DNA from: Streptomyces aureocirculatus
Lineage (GTDB): Bacteria; Actinomycetota; Actinomycetes; Streptomycetales; Streptomycetaceae
Length of the DNA: 64,000 nt
Assembly (NCBI RefSeq): GCF_000720475.1
Contig: NZ_JOAP01000041.1
Span: 119,505 to 183,504 of the forward strand
Direction: 5' to 3'
Each line of letters opens with the position of its first letter. Position 1 is the first letter of the stretch. Both the position numbers and the translations under genes were made by a program. A model generated the notes under the pieces. The model did no database searches. It had not been told where the DNA came from and saw only the letters and a list, made by a program, of their open reading frames with translations. This document shows positions 16,160 through 25,834 of the stretch, piece after piece.

Positions 16160-17479
16160 ATGGCTGTGCAGACCGTCGAAACCTCCCCCGCCACCGGCGC
16201 CACCGCTGCTACCGGGACCCCCGCCGTCGACTTCGGCCCCGCGTCCGGCCTCTCCTGCCGCGAGTGCGGAACCCGCTTCGAGCTCGGCCCGATCTTCGCC
16301 TGCGCCGAGTGTTTCGGACCGCTCGAAGTCGCCTACGACCTGCCGCTCGGCGACCCGGAGGCCCTGCGCAAGAAGATCGAGTCCGGTCCGGCCAACATCT
16401 GGCGGTACGCGCCGCTGCTCCCGGTCCCCGCCGACGTGGCCGACAAGCCGAACCTCAACCCGGGCTGGACCAAGCTCGTCAAGGCCGACAACCTCGCCCG
16501 TGAGATCGGCGTCGAGCCGGGCAAGCTGTTCGTCAAGGACGACTCGGGCAACCCCACGCACTCCTTCAAGGACCGCGTCGTCGCGCAGGCCCTTGAAGCC
16601 GCCCGCGCCTTCGGCTTCACCACCCTCTCCTGCTCCTCCACGGGCAACCTCGCGGGGGCCGTCGGCGCCGCCGCCGCCCGCGCGGGCTTCCGTTCCTGCG
16701 TGTTCATCCCGCACGACCTGGAGCAGGGCAAGGTCGTCATGGCCGCCGTGTACGGCGGTGAGCTCGTCGGCATCGAGGGCAACTACGACGACGTGAACCG
16801 CTTCTGCTCCGAGCTCATCGGCGACCCGCTCGGCGAGGGCTGGGGCTTTGTGAACGTCAACCTGCGGCCTTACTACGGCGAGGGCTCCAAGACCCTCGCG
16901 TACGAGATCTGCGAGCAGTTGGGCTGGGTGCTTCCCGATCAGCTCGTGATCCCCATCGCCTCCGGCTCCCAGCTCACGAAGATCGACAAGGGTCTGAAGG
17001 AGCTGATCGCGCTCGGCCTGGTCGAGGACAAGCCGTACAAGATCTTCGGCGCCCAGGCGGAGGGCTGCTCGCCGGTCTCGGCCGCGTTCAAGGCCGGGCA
17101 GGACGTGGTCCGCCCGCAGAAGCCGAACACCATCGCCAAGTCGCTCGCCATCGGCAACCCGGCCGACGGGCCCTACGTCCTGGACATCGCGCGGCGCACC
17201 GGCGGTGCGGTGGAGGACGTCGACGACCAGCAGGTCGTCGACGCGATCAAGCTCCTCGCACGTACGGAAGGGATCTTCGCCGAGACGGCGGGCGGGGTGA
17301 CCGTGGGGGTCACTCGAAAGCTGGTCGAGGCCGGGCTGATCGATCCCGCCCTCACCACCGTCGTGCTCAACACCGGGGACGGTCTGAAGACACTTGACGC
17401 TGTCGCTGAGACTTCGCAGGCCAGCGCGACCATCAAGCCGAGCCTTGAGGCGTTTCGCTCCGCCGGGCTTGCCGGTTAG
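16160..17479 (+). CDS. thrC: Threonine synthase
   Basis: A 439-residue PLP enzyme converting O-phosphohomoserine to threonine. A Cys-rich N-terminal segment (CRECGTRFELG ... CAECFGPLEVAYD) precedes the PLP-binding SGNPTHSFKDR, whose Lys forms the Schiff base. CSSTGNLAGA and IASGSQLTKI are further fold-II landmarks. The form with the N-terminal zinc-ribbon-like segment is common in actinobacteria. The ATG at 16160 follows the S-box leader. O-phosphohomoserine lies at the threonine/methionine branch, which makes SAM control plausible. Confidence 0.93.
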   Translation: MAVQTVETSPATGATAATGTPAVDFGPASGLSCRECGTRFELGPIFACAECFGPLEVAYDLPLGDPEALRKKIESGPANIWRYAPLLPVPADVADKPNLNPGWTKLVKADNLAREIGVEPGKLFVKDDSGNPTHSFKDRVVAQALEAARAFGFTTLSCSSTGNLAGAVGAAAARAGFRSCVFIPHDLEQGKVVMAAVYGGELVGIEGNYDDVNRFCSELIGDPLGEGWGFVNVNLRPYYGEGSKTLAYEICEQLGWVLPDQLVIPIASGSQLTKIDKGLKELIALGLVEDKPYKIFGAQAEGCSPVSAAFKAGQDVVRPQKPNTIAKSLAIGNPADGPYVLDIARRTGGAVEDVDDQQVVDAIKLLARTEGIFAETAGGVTVGVTRKLVEAGLIDPALTTVVLNTGDGLKTLDAVAETSQASATIKPSLEAFRSAGLAG

Positions 17480-17530
17480 GCGCCGTAGGGCCTGATCGCC
17501 GTCGCCGACGAACGGTCGTGGTCCGTCCTC

Positions 17531-17560
17531 GCGCAGTTCCCCGCGCCCCTTTCAGGGGCT
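17531..17560. repeat. Short dispersed motif GCGCAGTTCCCCGCGCCCCT
   Basis: This 20-bp phrase with a following TTTCAGGGG hairpin arm recurs in inverted orientation at 60625-60660. Both copies lie in short gaps at gene ends. Confidence 0.65.
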
Positions 17561-17588
17561 CCACTCCCGTCCCTCAGAGGTGAACCCC

Positions 17589-17867
17589 ATGAGCGTGAAC
17601 GTCCGGATTCCTACCATCCTCCGCACCTACACCGGCGGCAAGGCCGAGGTCGCCGCCGAGGGGGGCACCCTCGGTGAGGTCATCGCCGATCTGGAGAAGA
17701 AGCACACCGGAATCGCCGCCCGGGTCCTGGACGATCAGGGCAAGCTGCGGCGGTTCGTGAACGTGTACGTCAATGACGACGACGTGCGGTTCGAGCAGGG
17801 CCTGGCGACGGCCACGCCGGACGGCGCGGGCGTCTCGATCATTCCGGCCGTCGCCGGCGGCTGCTGA
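17589..17867 (+). CDS. cysO: CysO-like ubiquitin-fold sulfur carrier with an extra C-terminal Cys
   Basis: A 92-residue MoaD/ThiS-fold protein. VNVRIPTILRTYTGGK, GEVIADLEKKHTGIA, RRFVNVYVNDDDVRFEQGLAT and the ending IIPAVAGG follow the mycobacterial CysO pattern closely. CysO thiocarboxylate is the sulfur donor for cysteine synthesis by CysM, and the metalloprotease Mec releases cysteine. Here the gene ends GGC, so Cys follows the Gly-Gly; the mature Gly-Gly terminus would need removal of this Cys. No cysM or mec is in the window. ATG at 17589 has GAGGTGA 6 nt upstream. An intrinsic terminator follows. Confidence 0.88.
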   Translation: MSVNVRIPTILRTYTGGKAEVAAEGGTLGEVIADLEKKHTGIAARVLDDQGKLRRFVNVYVNDDDVRFEQGLATATPDGAGVSIIPAVAGGC

Positions 17868-17887
17868 CCGTACCCGGAGTCACCGGT

Positions 17888-17923
17888 ATTGCCCCCTCCG
17901 CGAGAGAAAGCGGAGGGGGCAAT
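17888..17923 (+). terminator. Intrinsic terminator after cysO
   Basis: ATTGCCCCCTCCGC and its exact complement form a perfect 14-bp stem around an 8-nt GAGAGAAA loop. The downstream tract is TCTGTATGG, weakly U-rich. Confidence 0.85.
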
Positions 17924-18290
17924 TCTGTATGGTTGAGCGCGGTACAGTATGGGAATGGAGCTTCGCCTCCCGCCTCGGGTCATGCCCGGCGCATATGCGA
18001 AGTCGGCCTCGGGCCGACAAGAAGCAGCCAAAGTATGCGGCCCATTCAAGCCTTATGCGGCTTTTGCCCGGCCCGACTTGCCCCGAACCTCGGTGAATTC
18101 TCCCCATATCGGAAAACAGTCCTGCCCAGAATTCTCGTCCGATTGACCTGTTGCAGACGGCAGTTGGACAGATACATTCAGCCGCGGTCGACGCGTTCCG
18201 GCGCACACCCCCACACCCATGGGGAGTGAGGTCTGACCCGGGTCCGCGAAGTGCGGTCCTGCGCAAGGGCCAGTAATAGGGGAGTTAGGC
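17924..18290 (+). other. Intergenic region and leader before the cold-shock gene
   Basis: This 367-bp region is less G+C-rich than its surroundings and contains no convincing gene. It ends in a leader for the cold-shock gene. TTGACC near 18145 and TACATT near 18172 are promoter-like but poorly spaced. AGGGGAGTTAGGC supplies the ribosome-binding site. Confidence 0.5.
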
Positions 18291-18494
18291 ATGGCTCAGG
18301 GCACCGTCAAGTGGTTCAACGCGGAGAAGGGATATGGCTTCATCGCGGTCGACGGTGGTGCGGATGTATTCGTCCACTACAGCGCGATCCAGATGGACGG
18401 CTACCGCACCCTGGAAGAAGGTCAGCGAGTCGAGTTCGAGATCTCGCAGGGCCAGAAGGGTCCGCAGGCGGACATGGTCAAGCTCGCCGTCTGA
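18291..18494 (+). CDS. Cold-shock protein (CspA family)
   Basis: A 67-residue single cold-shock domain. The RNA-binding motifs RNP1 KGYGFIAV and RNP2 VFVHYSAI are intact, and [14 protein letters not shown] is the standard start. It would act as an RNA chaperone at low temperature or during growth transitions. Its position just before groEL2 matches the scoF-type gene of S. coelicolor in the same context. It has its own terminator, so it is separate from groEL. Confidence 0.93.
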   Translation: MAQGTVKWFNAEKGYGFIAVDGGADVFVHYSAIQMDGYRTLEEGQRVEFEISQGQKGPQADMVKLAV

Positions 18495-18531
18495 AGCGGC
18501 TTGACGCGATCGGCCACCGACACGACGCAGA

Positions 18532-18571
18532 CGAAGGGCCCGCACCCCGGGAACGGGGCGCGGGCCCTTCG
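18532..18571 (+). terminator. Intrinsic terminator after the cold-shock gene
   Basis: CGAAGGGCCCGC and GCGGGCCCTTCG form a perfect 12-bp stem with an inner CCCC/GGGG extension around GGAA. No long U-tract follows, as is usual in Streptomyces. Confidence 0.8.
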
Positions 18572-18631
18572 TGCGCCCGGCGCGGGCCGGCGGGTGCGCT
18601 CCCCCTCCCCCCTCCGGGGTCCGGGGGCAGC

Positions 18632-18658
18632 CTTGCACTCTCGGGGGTCGAGTGCTAA
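18632..18658. promoter_or_regulatory. CIRCE element 1 (HrcA operator)
   Basis: CTTGCACTC-N9-GAGTGCTAA. The right arm is perfect and the left arm matches TTAGCACTC at 7 of 9. It lies about 165-190 bp upstream of groEL. Confidence 0.85.
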
Positions 18659-18667
18659 TCATTGGCG

Positions 18668-18694
18668 TTAGCACTCTACGAGTGAGAGTGACAG
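18668..18694. promoter_or_regulatory. CIRCE element 2 (HrcA operator)
   Basis: TTAGCACTC-N9-GAGTGACAG. The left arm is perfect and the right arm keeps GAGTG. Together with element 1 it makes four half-sites starting at 18632, 18650, 18668 and 18686, exactly 18 bp apart. Confidence 0.8.
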
Positions 18695-18714
18695 AACTTG
18701 GATCGGGTCGGTGA

Positions 18715-20448
<1,734 letters not shown>

Positions 20449-20505
20449 TCGGCCCCTGTGGTTGATCGGCTGTCCTGAAGCCGTACGGCTTTCCTGAGTT
20501 GTACG

Positions 20506-20543
20506 AAGGGGCGGTGCCCTCCGAGAGGGGGGTGCCGCCCCTT
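20506..20543 (+). terminator. Intrinsic terminator after groEL2
   Basis: AAGGGGCGG and CCGCCCCTT form a 9-bp stem with a 20-nt loop, followed by TGG. Confidence 0.75.
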
Positions 20544-20692
20544 TGGCGCGCCCGGGTCCTTCCCGGGGGGGGGCTTTTCGCGGTGCGTGTGCCCCAGGCG
20601 GAATGTGGCGGTCCAGTGGGCTGTTGACGAATGCGGAGGATGCCTCCGTTCCATTCGTGACCGATCTGACCGACCTTCTGAGGAGCTCATTC

Positions 20693-21835
20693 ATGGCCCC
20701 CGTCTCCGCCCCCGCGGACCGTGCCCCCGCCGACCGCGCCGCCGCGGTCCTGTCCCGGCCCTTCACCCTCGGCGGGCTCACCGTTCCGAACCGGATCGTG
20801 ATGGCGCCGATGACCCGGAACTTCTCCCCCGACGGGGTTCCGGGCGCGGACGTGGCCGGGTACTACGCCCGGCGGGCCGCCGCACAGGTCGGACTGATCA
20901 TCACCGAGGGCACCTACGTCGGCCACGAGTCGGCGGGTGAGAGCGACCGCGTCCCGCGCTTCCACGGCGCGGAGCAGCTCGCGGGCTGGGCGAAGGTCGT
21001 GGACGCCGTGCACGAGGCGGGCGGCAAGATCATGCCGCAGCTCTGGCACATCGGCATGGTGCGCAGCGCGGGGCAGCCCCCGTTCGCGGACGCCCCCGCG
21101 GTCGGTCCCTCCGGGCTGCGCCTCGACGGCACCGAGGGCACCGGCAGGGCGATGACGCGCGCCGACCTCGACGCCGTGATCGGGGCGTTCGCCGAGGCCG
21201 CCGCCGCCGCCGAGCGCATCGGCTTCGACGGCGTCGAACTGCACGGCGCGCACGGCTACTTGATCGACCAGTTCCTGTGGTCGGGCACCAACCGGCGCAC
21301 GGACGCGTACGGCGGCGACCTGGTGGCCCGCACGCGGTTCGCGGCGGAGATCGTGGCCGCCGTCCGCGCGGCCGTCGCCCCGGACTTCCCTGTCGTCTTC
21401 CGCTACTCCCAGTGGAAGGCCGACGCCTACGACGCCCGTCTCGCCGACACCCCGGCGGAACTCGACGCCCTCCTCTCCCCGCTCGCCGCGGCCGGTGTGG
21501 ACGCCTTCCACGCCTCGACGCGCCGCTACTGGCTGCCCGAGTTCGGCGACTCCGATCTGAACCTGGCGGGCTGGACGAAGAAGCTCACCGGCAAGCCGGT
21601 CATCACCGTCGGCTCCGTGGGCCTCGACGGCGACTTCGTGCGCGCCTTCCAGGGCGAGGGCGCCCCCGTCCAGGGTCTCGACAACCTCCTCGACCGCCTG
21701 GAGCGCGACGAGTTCGACCTCGTCGCCGTCGGCCGCGCCCTCCTCGCGGACCCGCGGTGGGCGGCGAAGGTCCTCGGCGGTGCCTTCGACGAGCTGTCGT
21801 CGTACGACCCGAAGGCGCTGGCGACGCTGAGCTGA
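20693..21835 (+). CDS. Old-yellow-enzyme-family NADH:flavin oxidoreductase
   Basis: A 380-residue FMN-dependent TIM-barrel oxidoreductase that would reduce activated C=C bonds or a related substrate. Landmarks are VMAPMTRNFSPDGVPG, QLWHIGMV, the FMN/substrate segment GFDGVELHGAHGYLIDQFLW with RRTDAYGGD, and FDLVAVGRALLADPRW. His-Gly-Ala-His in place of the classical His-Asn pattern is seen in some subfamilies. The ATG at 20693 follows AGGAG. The physiological substrate is unknown. It is followed by a very strong hairpin. Confidence 0.88.
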   Translation: MAPVSAPADRAPADRAAAVLSRPFTLGGLTVPNRIVMAPMTRNFSPDGVPGADVAGYYARRAAAQVGLIITEGTYVGHESAGESDRVPRFHGAEQLAGWAKVVDAVHEAGGKIMPQLWHIGMVRSAGQPPFADAPAVGPSGLRLDGTEGTGRAMTRADLDAVIGAFAEAAAAAERIGFDGVELHGAHGYLIDQFLWSGTNRRTDAYGGDLVARTRFAAEIVAAVRAAVAPDFPVVFRYSQWKADAYDARLADTPAELDALLSPLAAAGVDAFHASTRRYWLPEFGDSDLNLAGWTKKLTGKPVITVGSVGLDGDFVRAFQGEGAPVQGLDNLLDRLERDEFDLVAVGRALLADPRWAAKVLGGAFDELSSYDPKALATLS

Positions 21836-21857
21836 CCCGCGGTCGGCGGAGCCGGCG

Positions 21858-21900
21858 GAGTGGGGTGGGCGGGACCGTCGCGGTCCCGCCCACCCCACTC
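21858..21900. terminator. Strong hairpin terminator after the oxidoreductase gene
   Basis: Two perfectly complementary 20-nt arms (21858-21877 and 21881-21900, starting GAGTGGGGTGGG) surround a TCG loop. GTGTTT follows. Confidence 0.85.
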
Positions 21901-21993
21901 GTGTTTCCGGGGGCCGCGCGAATCCCGGAAAAACTTCGGGGCGGGTGTCAACCGGATCGTAGGCCGCGGGGCTAGAGAAGGTGTACCGACCAG

Positions 21994-22506
21994 ATGGGGA
22001 GCACGTCATTGACCGCTGAGGAATTCGAGGAGTTCTACGCCCATGCGGTCAGACGGCTCACCGGACAGCTCTATGTGATGCTCGGCGATCTGCACGAGGC
22101 GCAGGACGTCGTGCAGGAGGCGTTCGTCAAGGCCTGGAGCAGGCGTGGGCGGCTGCGGCGCGAGGCCGCGCCCGAGGCCTACGTACGGACCGTTGCCTGG
22201 CGGCTCGCGCTGCGCCGCAGGCAGGGTCTGTTCCGGGCCGAACAGGCCTGGCAGCGGCACGGCGGGCCCGGCGCCGCGGACGCGCCTGATCCCGGCGCGG
22301 TCGTTCTGGTCGAGGCGCTCAGGGAACTGTCCCCGCAGCAGCGCAGGACCGTGGCCCTGCGTTACGTGTGTGATCTGTCCGTCGAGCAGATCGCCCACGA
22401 GACGGGCCTGTCCACCGGCACGGTCAAGACCCATCTCTCCCGTGGCAGGGCCGCGCTCGCGCCCCGACTGCGGGACCTCTCCACGCAGGAGGCGCACGGT
22501 GGCTGA
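21994..22506 (+). CDS. ECF-type sigma factor (SigE-like subfamily)
   Basis: A 170-residue sigma-70 family protein with region 2 (LYVMLGDLHEAQDVVQEAFVKAW, about residues 20-55) and region 4 (ELSPQQRRTVALRYVCDLSVEQIAHETGLSTGTVKTHLSRG, split here in description as SPQQRRTVALRY and STGTVKTHLSRGRAAL). There is no region 1 or 3, so it is an ECF factor, of the SigE/SigM-like type common in actinobacteria. GTCAACC lies about 17 bp upstream of a GGCTAGAG segment and could be a self-controlled promoter. The next gene overlaps its stop, suggesting a coupled modulator. Confidence 0.88.
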   Translation: MGSTSLTAEEFEEFYAHAVRRLTGQLYVMLGDLHEAQDVVQEAFVKAWSRRGRLRREAAPEAYVRTVAWRLALRRRQGLFRAEQAWQRHGGPGAADAPDPGAVVLVEALRELSPQQRRTVALRYVCDLSVEQIAHETGLSTGTVKTHLSRGRAALAPRLRDLSTQEAHGG

Positions 22507-23095
22507 GCAGCCACGCGACGGGCACCCCGACGGCGGGCACCCCGACGGCGGGGGCCGTCCCGATCCCGGAAGTCGTCCCTATCCCGGGGGTCGCCCCGAC
22601 GCCGGGGGTTGTCCCGGCCCCGGGGGCCGTCCCGATGACGACAGCGCTCTGGCGGCTGCGCTGCGGGGGCTCGCGGGGCAGGGGCACGGGCTTGCCGCCC
22701 CCGCGGCGGCCGCGGAGATCACCCGGCGGGGTGAGCGGGTGCGGCGGCGGCGCTTCGCTGTGCTCGCGGCGGCCGCCGTTGTTGTTTTCGGTGGGGTGAG
22801 TGGGGTGCTGGTCGGGGTTGCCGATCAGGGGGAGGGGGGTGTGCGGCCCGCCGGGCGTACGGACGGGCCTGCGTCCGTCCCCGCGCCGTCCTCCGGGGAC
22901 TCGCCGGGGCCCACCACGGTGCCGTCCGGCTCGGCGCCGCCGCCTTCCGCCTCGGTGCCGCCGCCGTCCTCGTCCGGGCCGCCGCCCACCACTGACCCTA
23001 CCGGGTCCGGGTCCGGGTCCGGGTCCGGGTCGGGGTCCGCGCGGACGTATCCGCCCACTGGGGGGCCGGAGTCGTCCGGGGCGCCCCCCGGTTAG
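22499..23095 (+). CDS. Single-pass membrane protein coupled to the sigma factor gene
   Basis: A 198-residue protein starting at GTG within the last codons of the sigma factor gene (8-bp overlap). The first 45 residues are Gly/Pro/Asp-rich repeats. A soluble segment (ALAAALRGLAGQGHGLAAPA) precedes a basic RRGERVRRRRF stretch and one membrane helix (AVLAAAAVVVFGGVSGVLVG). The outside part is a Pro/Ser-rich tail ending in a (GS)n run encoded by a GGGTCC hexamer repeat near 23007-23036. The arrangement suggests an anti-sigma or accessory factor, but no ZAS zinc motif or known anti-sigma domain is visible. Confidence 0.7.
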   Translation: MAEQPRDGHPDGGHPDGGGRPDPGSRPYPGGRPDAGGCPGPGGRPDDDSALAAALRGLAGQGHGLAAPAAAAEITRRGERVRRRRFAVLAAAAVVVFGGVSGVLVGVADQGEGGVRPAGRTDGPASVPAPSSGDSPGPTTVPSGSAPPPSASVPPPSSSGPPPTTDPTGSGSGSGSGSGSARTYPPTGGPESSGAPPG

Positions 23096-23097
23096 CG

Positions 23098-23180
23098 TGC
23101 CGCCCTTTCGGGGGCTGCGCCCCCGGACCCCCCTATCGGCCTGAACGGCCTCGTCCTCAATCGCCGGACGGGCTTGGATT
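23098..23180. repeat. Dispersed intergenic element, copy 2
   Basis: It has the GGGGGCTGCGCCCCC hairpin, CCTATCGGCCTGAACGGCC, then CTCGTCCTCAATCGCCGGACGGGC. Its terminus runs directly into the 49-bp tandem array. Confidence 0.8.
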
Positions 23181-23185
23181 GCCCA

Positions 23186-23528
23186 CCGGACGGGTTGAAA
23201 CCGCCCGCCCGCCGGACAGGTGGAAAGCCGCTTGCCGGACGGGTTGAAACCGCCCGCCCGCCGGACAGGTGGAAAGCCGCTTGCCGGACGGGTTGAGACC
23301 GCCCGCCCGCCGGACAGGTGGAAAGCCTCTTGCCGGACGGGTTGAAACCGTCCGCCCGCCGGACAGGTGGAAAGCCGCTTGCCGGACGGGTTGAAACCGC
23401 CCGCCCGCCGGACAGGTGGAAAGCCGCTTGCCGGACGGGTTGAAAGCGCCCGCCCGCCGGACAGGTGGAAAGCCGCTTGCCGGACGGGTTGAAAGCGCCC
23501 GCCCGCCGGACAGGTGGAAAGCCGCTCG
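23186..23528. repeat. 49-bp minisatellite, seven copies
   Basis: Seven direct copies of exactly 49 bp start at 23186, 23235, 23284, 23333, 23382, 23431 and 23480, followed by one degenerate copy to about 23575. Each unit is itself a dimer: GCCGGACGGGTTGAAACCGC and CGCCGGACAGGTGGAAAGCC halves of 24-25 bp. The halves match the end of the dispersed element just upstream. Copies differ at only one to three positions. The period is not a multiple of three and no supported gene crosses it. Confidence 0.95.
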
Positions 23529-23598
23529 ACGGATGGGCCGAAACTGCCCGCCCACCGGACGGGCTGCACAGCACCGTGTGTCGAAACGGAGATCGCCC

Positions 23599-24810
23599 AT
23601 GGCCACGGCCGCCCCCTCCCGTCCGGTACGGACGGCCCCCGCGCCCCTCGCGGGAGCGTCACCGTGGCAGCGGGTGCGGGTCGGGGCCGACGACCGGCAG
23701 GTGCTGCTCGTCTATCTGCTCACCCGGGCCGGGCTGTGGCTCACCGCCTACTGTGGGGCGCAGTTGTTCCCGCGTGATCCGGAGGCCCGGCGCGGTGCGG
23801 CCGTGCTCGGGGTCTGGGAGCAGTGGGACTGGGTGCATTTCCGGCACATAGCGGAGCACGGTTACAGCCGTGCCGACGACGCCGTGCCGGGGTTCGCCAA
23901 CGAGGAGGCCTTCTTCCCCGGCTTTCCGCTGCTGCTGCGGGCGGTGCACACGGTGGTGCCGCACTGGGGCGTGGCAGGTCTGCTGATCTCCCTGGTGACC
24001 GGGGCCGTCGCGGTGCTCGCGCTGGCCCGGATCGCGGGGGCCACCGGCGGTGCGGGGGCGGCGGGCGGGCGGCGCGCGGTGCTGCTCGTCCTGCTCTCGC
24101 CGTGCGCGGTCTTCCTCGCCGCCGGGTACACGGAGTCCCTCTTCCTCGCGCTCGCCCTGCCCGCCTGGCTGGCCGCGCTGCGGGGCCGCTGGGCGCTCGC
24201 CGCCGTGCTCACCACGGCCGCCACCGCCGTCCGGGTCAGCGGACTCTTCCTCGCGGCCGCCCTGGCCGTGCAGTTCGTGGTGAGCGTCGGCGCCCGCCCG
24301 GCGAACCGGCGCTGGCGCCCGCTGCCGTGGCTCGCCCTGCCCGCGCTCCCCGTCCTCCTGTACACCTGGTACCTGTACGCCCTCACCGGTGACTGGATGG
24401 CCTGGAAGCACGCCCAGGAACGCGGCTGGAACCGGGAGTTCCACGCGCCGTGGGAGGCGTGGGCGAACACCTGGCGGGCCGCTTTCGACGGCGACTACCG
24501 CTCCGGGTACGCCCTGATGTTCGCGGCCGAACTCGTCGCCATGCTCGTCGGTCTCGCCCTCCTCGCCGTCCTCCTGCGCCGCCGCCGCTGGCCGGAGGCG
24601 ACCTACATCGCCCTGAGCCTCTGGGCGCTCGGCACCTCGTACTGGTACATGTCGCTGCCCCGCGCCACCCTCCTGTGGTGGCCGCTGTGGGCGCTCCTCG
24701 GCGCCTGGTCGCTGCGCCGCGCCTGGGTCACGAACGTCCTTGTGGGCGTGCTCGTACCGCTGTCCACGGTGTTCGCCCTCGCGTTCACCACGGGACGCTG
24801 GGCCGGGTGA
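23599..24810 (+). CDS. PIG-V/GT-C-type membrane glycosyltransferase
   Basis: A 403-residue integral membrane protein with about eight to ten helices. The GT-C catalytic-loop region is VWEQWDWVHFRHIAEHGYS near residues 70-90, resembling the W-D-(x)n-H/Y pattern of PIG-V mannosyltransferases. A further family-like stretch is NEEAFFPGFPLLLRAVH, and GYTESLFLALALPAWLAALRG-type sequence follows. It would use a polyprenyl-phosphate sugar to glycosylate an extracytoplasmic acceptor. The ATG at 23599 follows ACGGAGA. The acceptor is unknown and no partner gene is adjacent. Confidence 0.8.
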   Translation: MATAAPSRPVRTAPAPLAGASPWQRVRVGADDRQVLLVYLLTRAGLWLTAYCGAQLFPRDPEARRGAAVLGVWEQWDWVHFRHIAEHGYSRADDAVPGFANEEAFFPGFPLLLRAVHTVVPHWGVAGLLISLVTGAVAVLALARIAGATGGAGAAGGRRAVLLVLLSPCAVFLAAGYTESLFLALALPAWLAALRGRWALAAVLTTAATAVRVSGLFLAAALAVQFVVSVGARPANRRWRPLPWLALPALPVLLYTWYLYALTGDWMAWKHAQERGWNREFHAPWEAWANTWRAAFDGDYRSGYALMFAAELVAMLVGLALLAVLLRRRRWPEATYIALSLWALGTSYWYMSLPRATLLWWPLWALLGAWSLRRAWVTNVLVGVLVPLSTVFALAFTTGRWAG

Positions 24811-24828
24811 CCGGCGGCCGCTGCCGCG

Positions 24829-25770
24829 CTACTCCGTACGGGAGTTCTCCAGGGCCGCGCGCAGGTGGCCGTCGGACTCGGTGAGGAGGCGGGCGGCCGT
24901 GGGGCCGTCGACCGAACCGAGGATGGTGAGGATCGCGTTCTTCACCTCGCCGTCGGTGGCGGTGAGCGCGGCCTCGATCTCCGCGTCGTCGGCGCCGGTG
25001 GCGAGGGCGACGATGCGGCGTGAGCGGGCCCGCAGCTTCTCGTTGGAGGCGCGCACGTCGACCATGAGGTTCCCGTACGTCTTGCCGAGCCGGATCATCG
25101 TGATCGTCGACAGCATGTTCAGGACGAGCTTCTGGGCCGTGCCCGCCTTCAGCCGGGTGGAGCCGGTGAGGAGTTCGGGGCCGACGACGACTTCGATGCC
25201 GTGCTCGGCGGCGTCGGCGAGGGCGCTGTCGGCGTTGCAGGACAGGCCGATCGTCAGGGCGCCCCGGGCACGGGCGTGCTCCACCGCGCCGACGGCGTAG
25301 GGCGTACGGCCGGACGCGGAGATGCCGACCACCGTGTCGTCGGCGGTCAGGGTGAGCGAGTCCAGGTCCTGCGCGGCCAGGTCCTCGCGGTCCTCGGCGC
25401 CCTCGACCGCCGTCACGAGCGCGCTCGGGCCGCCCGCGACCAGGCCCACAACGTCGCCGGGGTCGGTGTTGAACGTCGGCGGGCACTCGGAGGCGTCGAG
25501 CACGCCGAGCCGCCCCGCGGTACCGGCACCCGCGTAGATCAGCCTGCCGCCGCGGGCCATGCGCTCGGCGGTGGCGTCGATCGCCGCGGCGATGCGCGGC
25601 AGCTCCGCGGCGACGGCCGCCGGGACGCCCGCGTCCTCGCCGTTCATGATCCGCGCGATCTCCGACGTCGGCAGCCGGTCGATCTCGGACAACTCGGGCC
25701 GGAACGCCTCGGTGGTGAGGGACTCCAACTGGGCCCGGAGTTCGCCGTAGCCGTCTGTGGTGGAGGTCAT
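24829..25770 (-). CDS. murQ: N-acetylmuramic acid 6-phosphate etherase MurQ
   Basis: A 313-residue SIS-domain enzyme that cleaves the lactyl ether of MurNAc-6-P to give GlcNAc-6-P, in peptidoglycan recycling. Signatures are RLIYAGAGTAGRLGVLDASECPPTF (given in part: YAGAGTAGRLGVLDASE), VVGISASGRTPY, LTGSTRLKAGTAQK and NMLSTITMIRLGKTYGNLM-type sequence. The ATG at 25770 gives MTSTTDGYGELRAQL. Its product is the substrate of NagA in this same window. The RpiR regulator lies directly upstream on the same strand. Confidence 0.94.
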   Translation of the reverse strand: MTSTTDGYGELRAQLESLTTEAFRPELSEIDRLPTSEIARIMNGEDAGVPAAVAAELPRIAAAIDATAERMARGGRLIYAGAGTAGRLGVLDASECPPTFNTDPGDVVGLVAGGPSALVTAVEGAEDREDLAAQDLDSLTLTADDTVVGISASGRTPYAVGAVEHARARGALTIGLSCNADSALADAAEHGIEVVVGPELLTGSTRLKAGTAQKLVLNMLSTITMIRLGKTYGNLMVDVRASNEKLRARSRRIVALATGADDAEIEAALTATDGEVKNAILTILGSVDGPTAARLLTESDGHLRAALENSRTE

Positions 25771-25834
25771 GGGGTGTGGACTCTTTCGCGATGTGAGGTC
25801 GGAGACTTCTTGCACTGAGTACGGGTGACGGTCC

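Noticed and set aside
17949..18146. Small ORF of 65 codons before the cold-shock gene
   Set aside because: It lacks codon bias and a ribosome-binding site and lies in a less G+C-rich leader region.
23186..23575. Regular 49-bp repeats resembling a CRISPR array
   Set aside because: The whole 49-bp unit repeats, with no unique spacers and no cas genes. It is a minisatellite.
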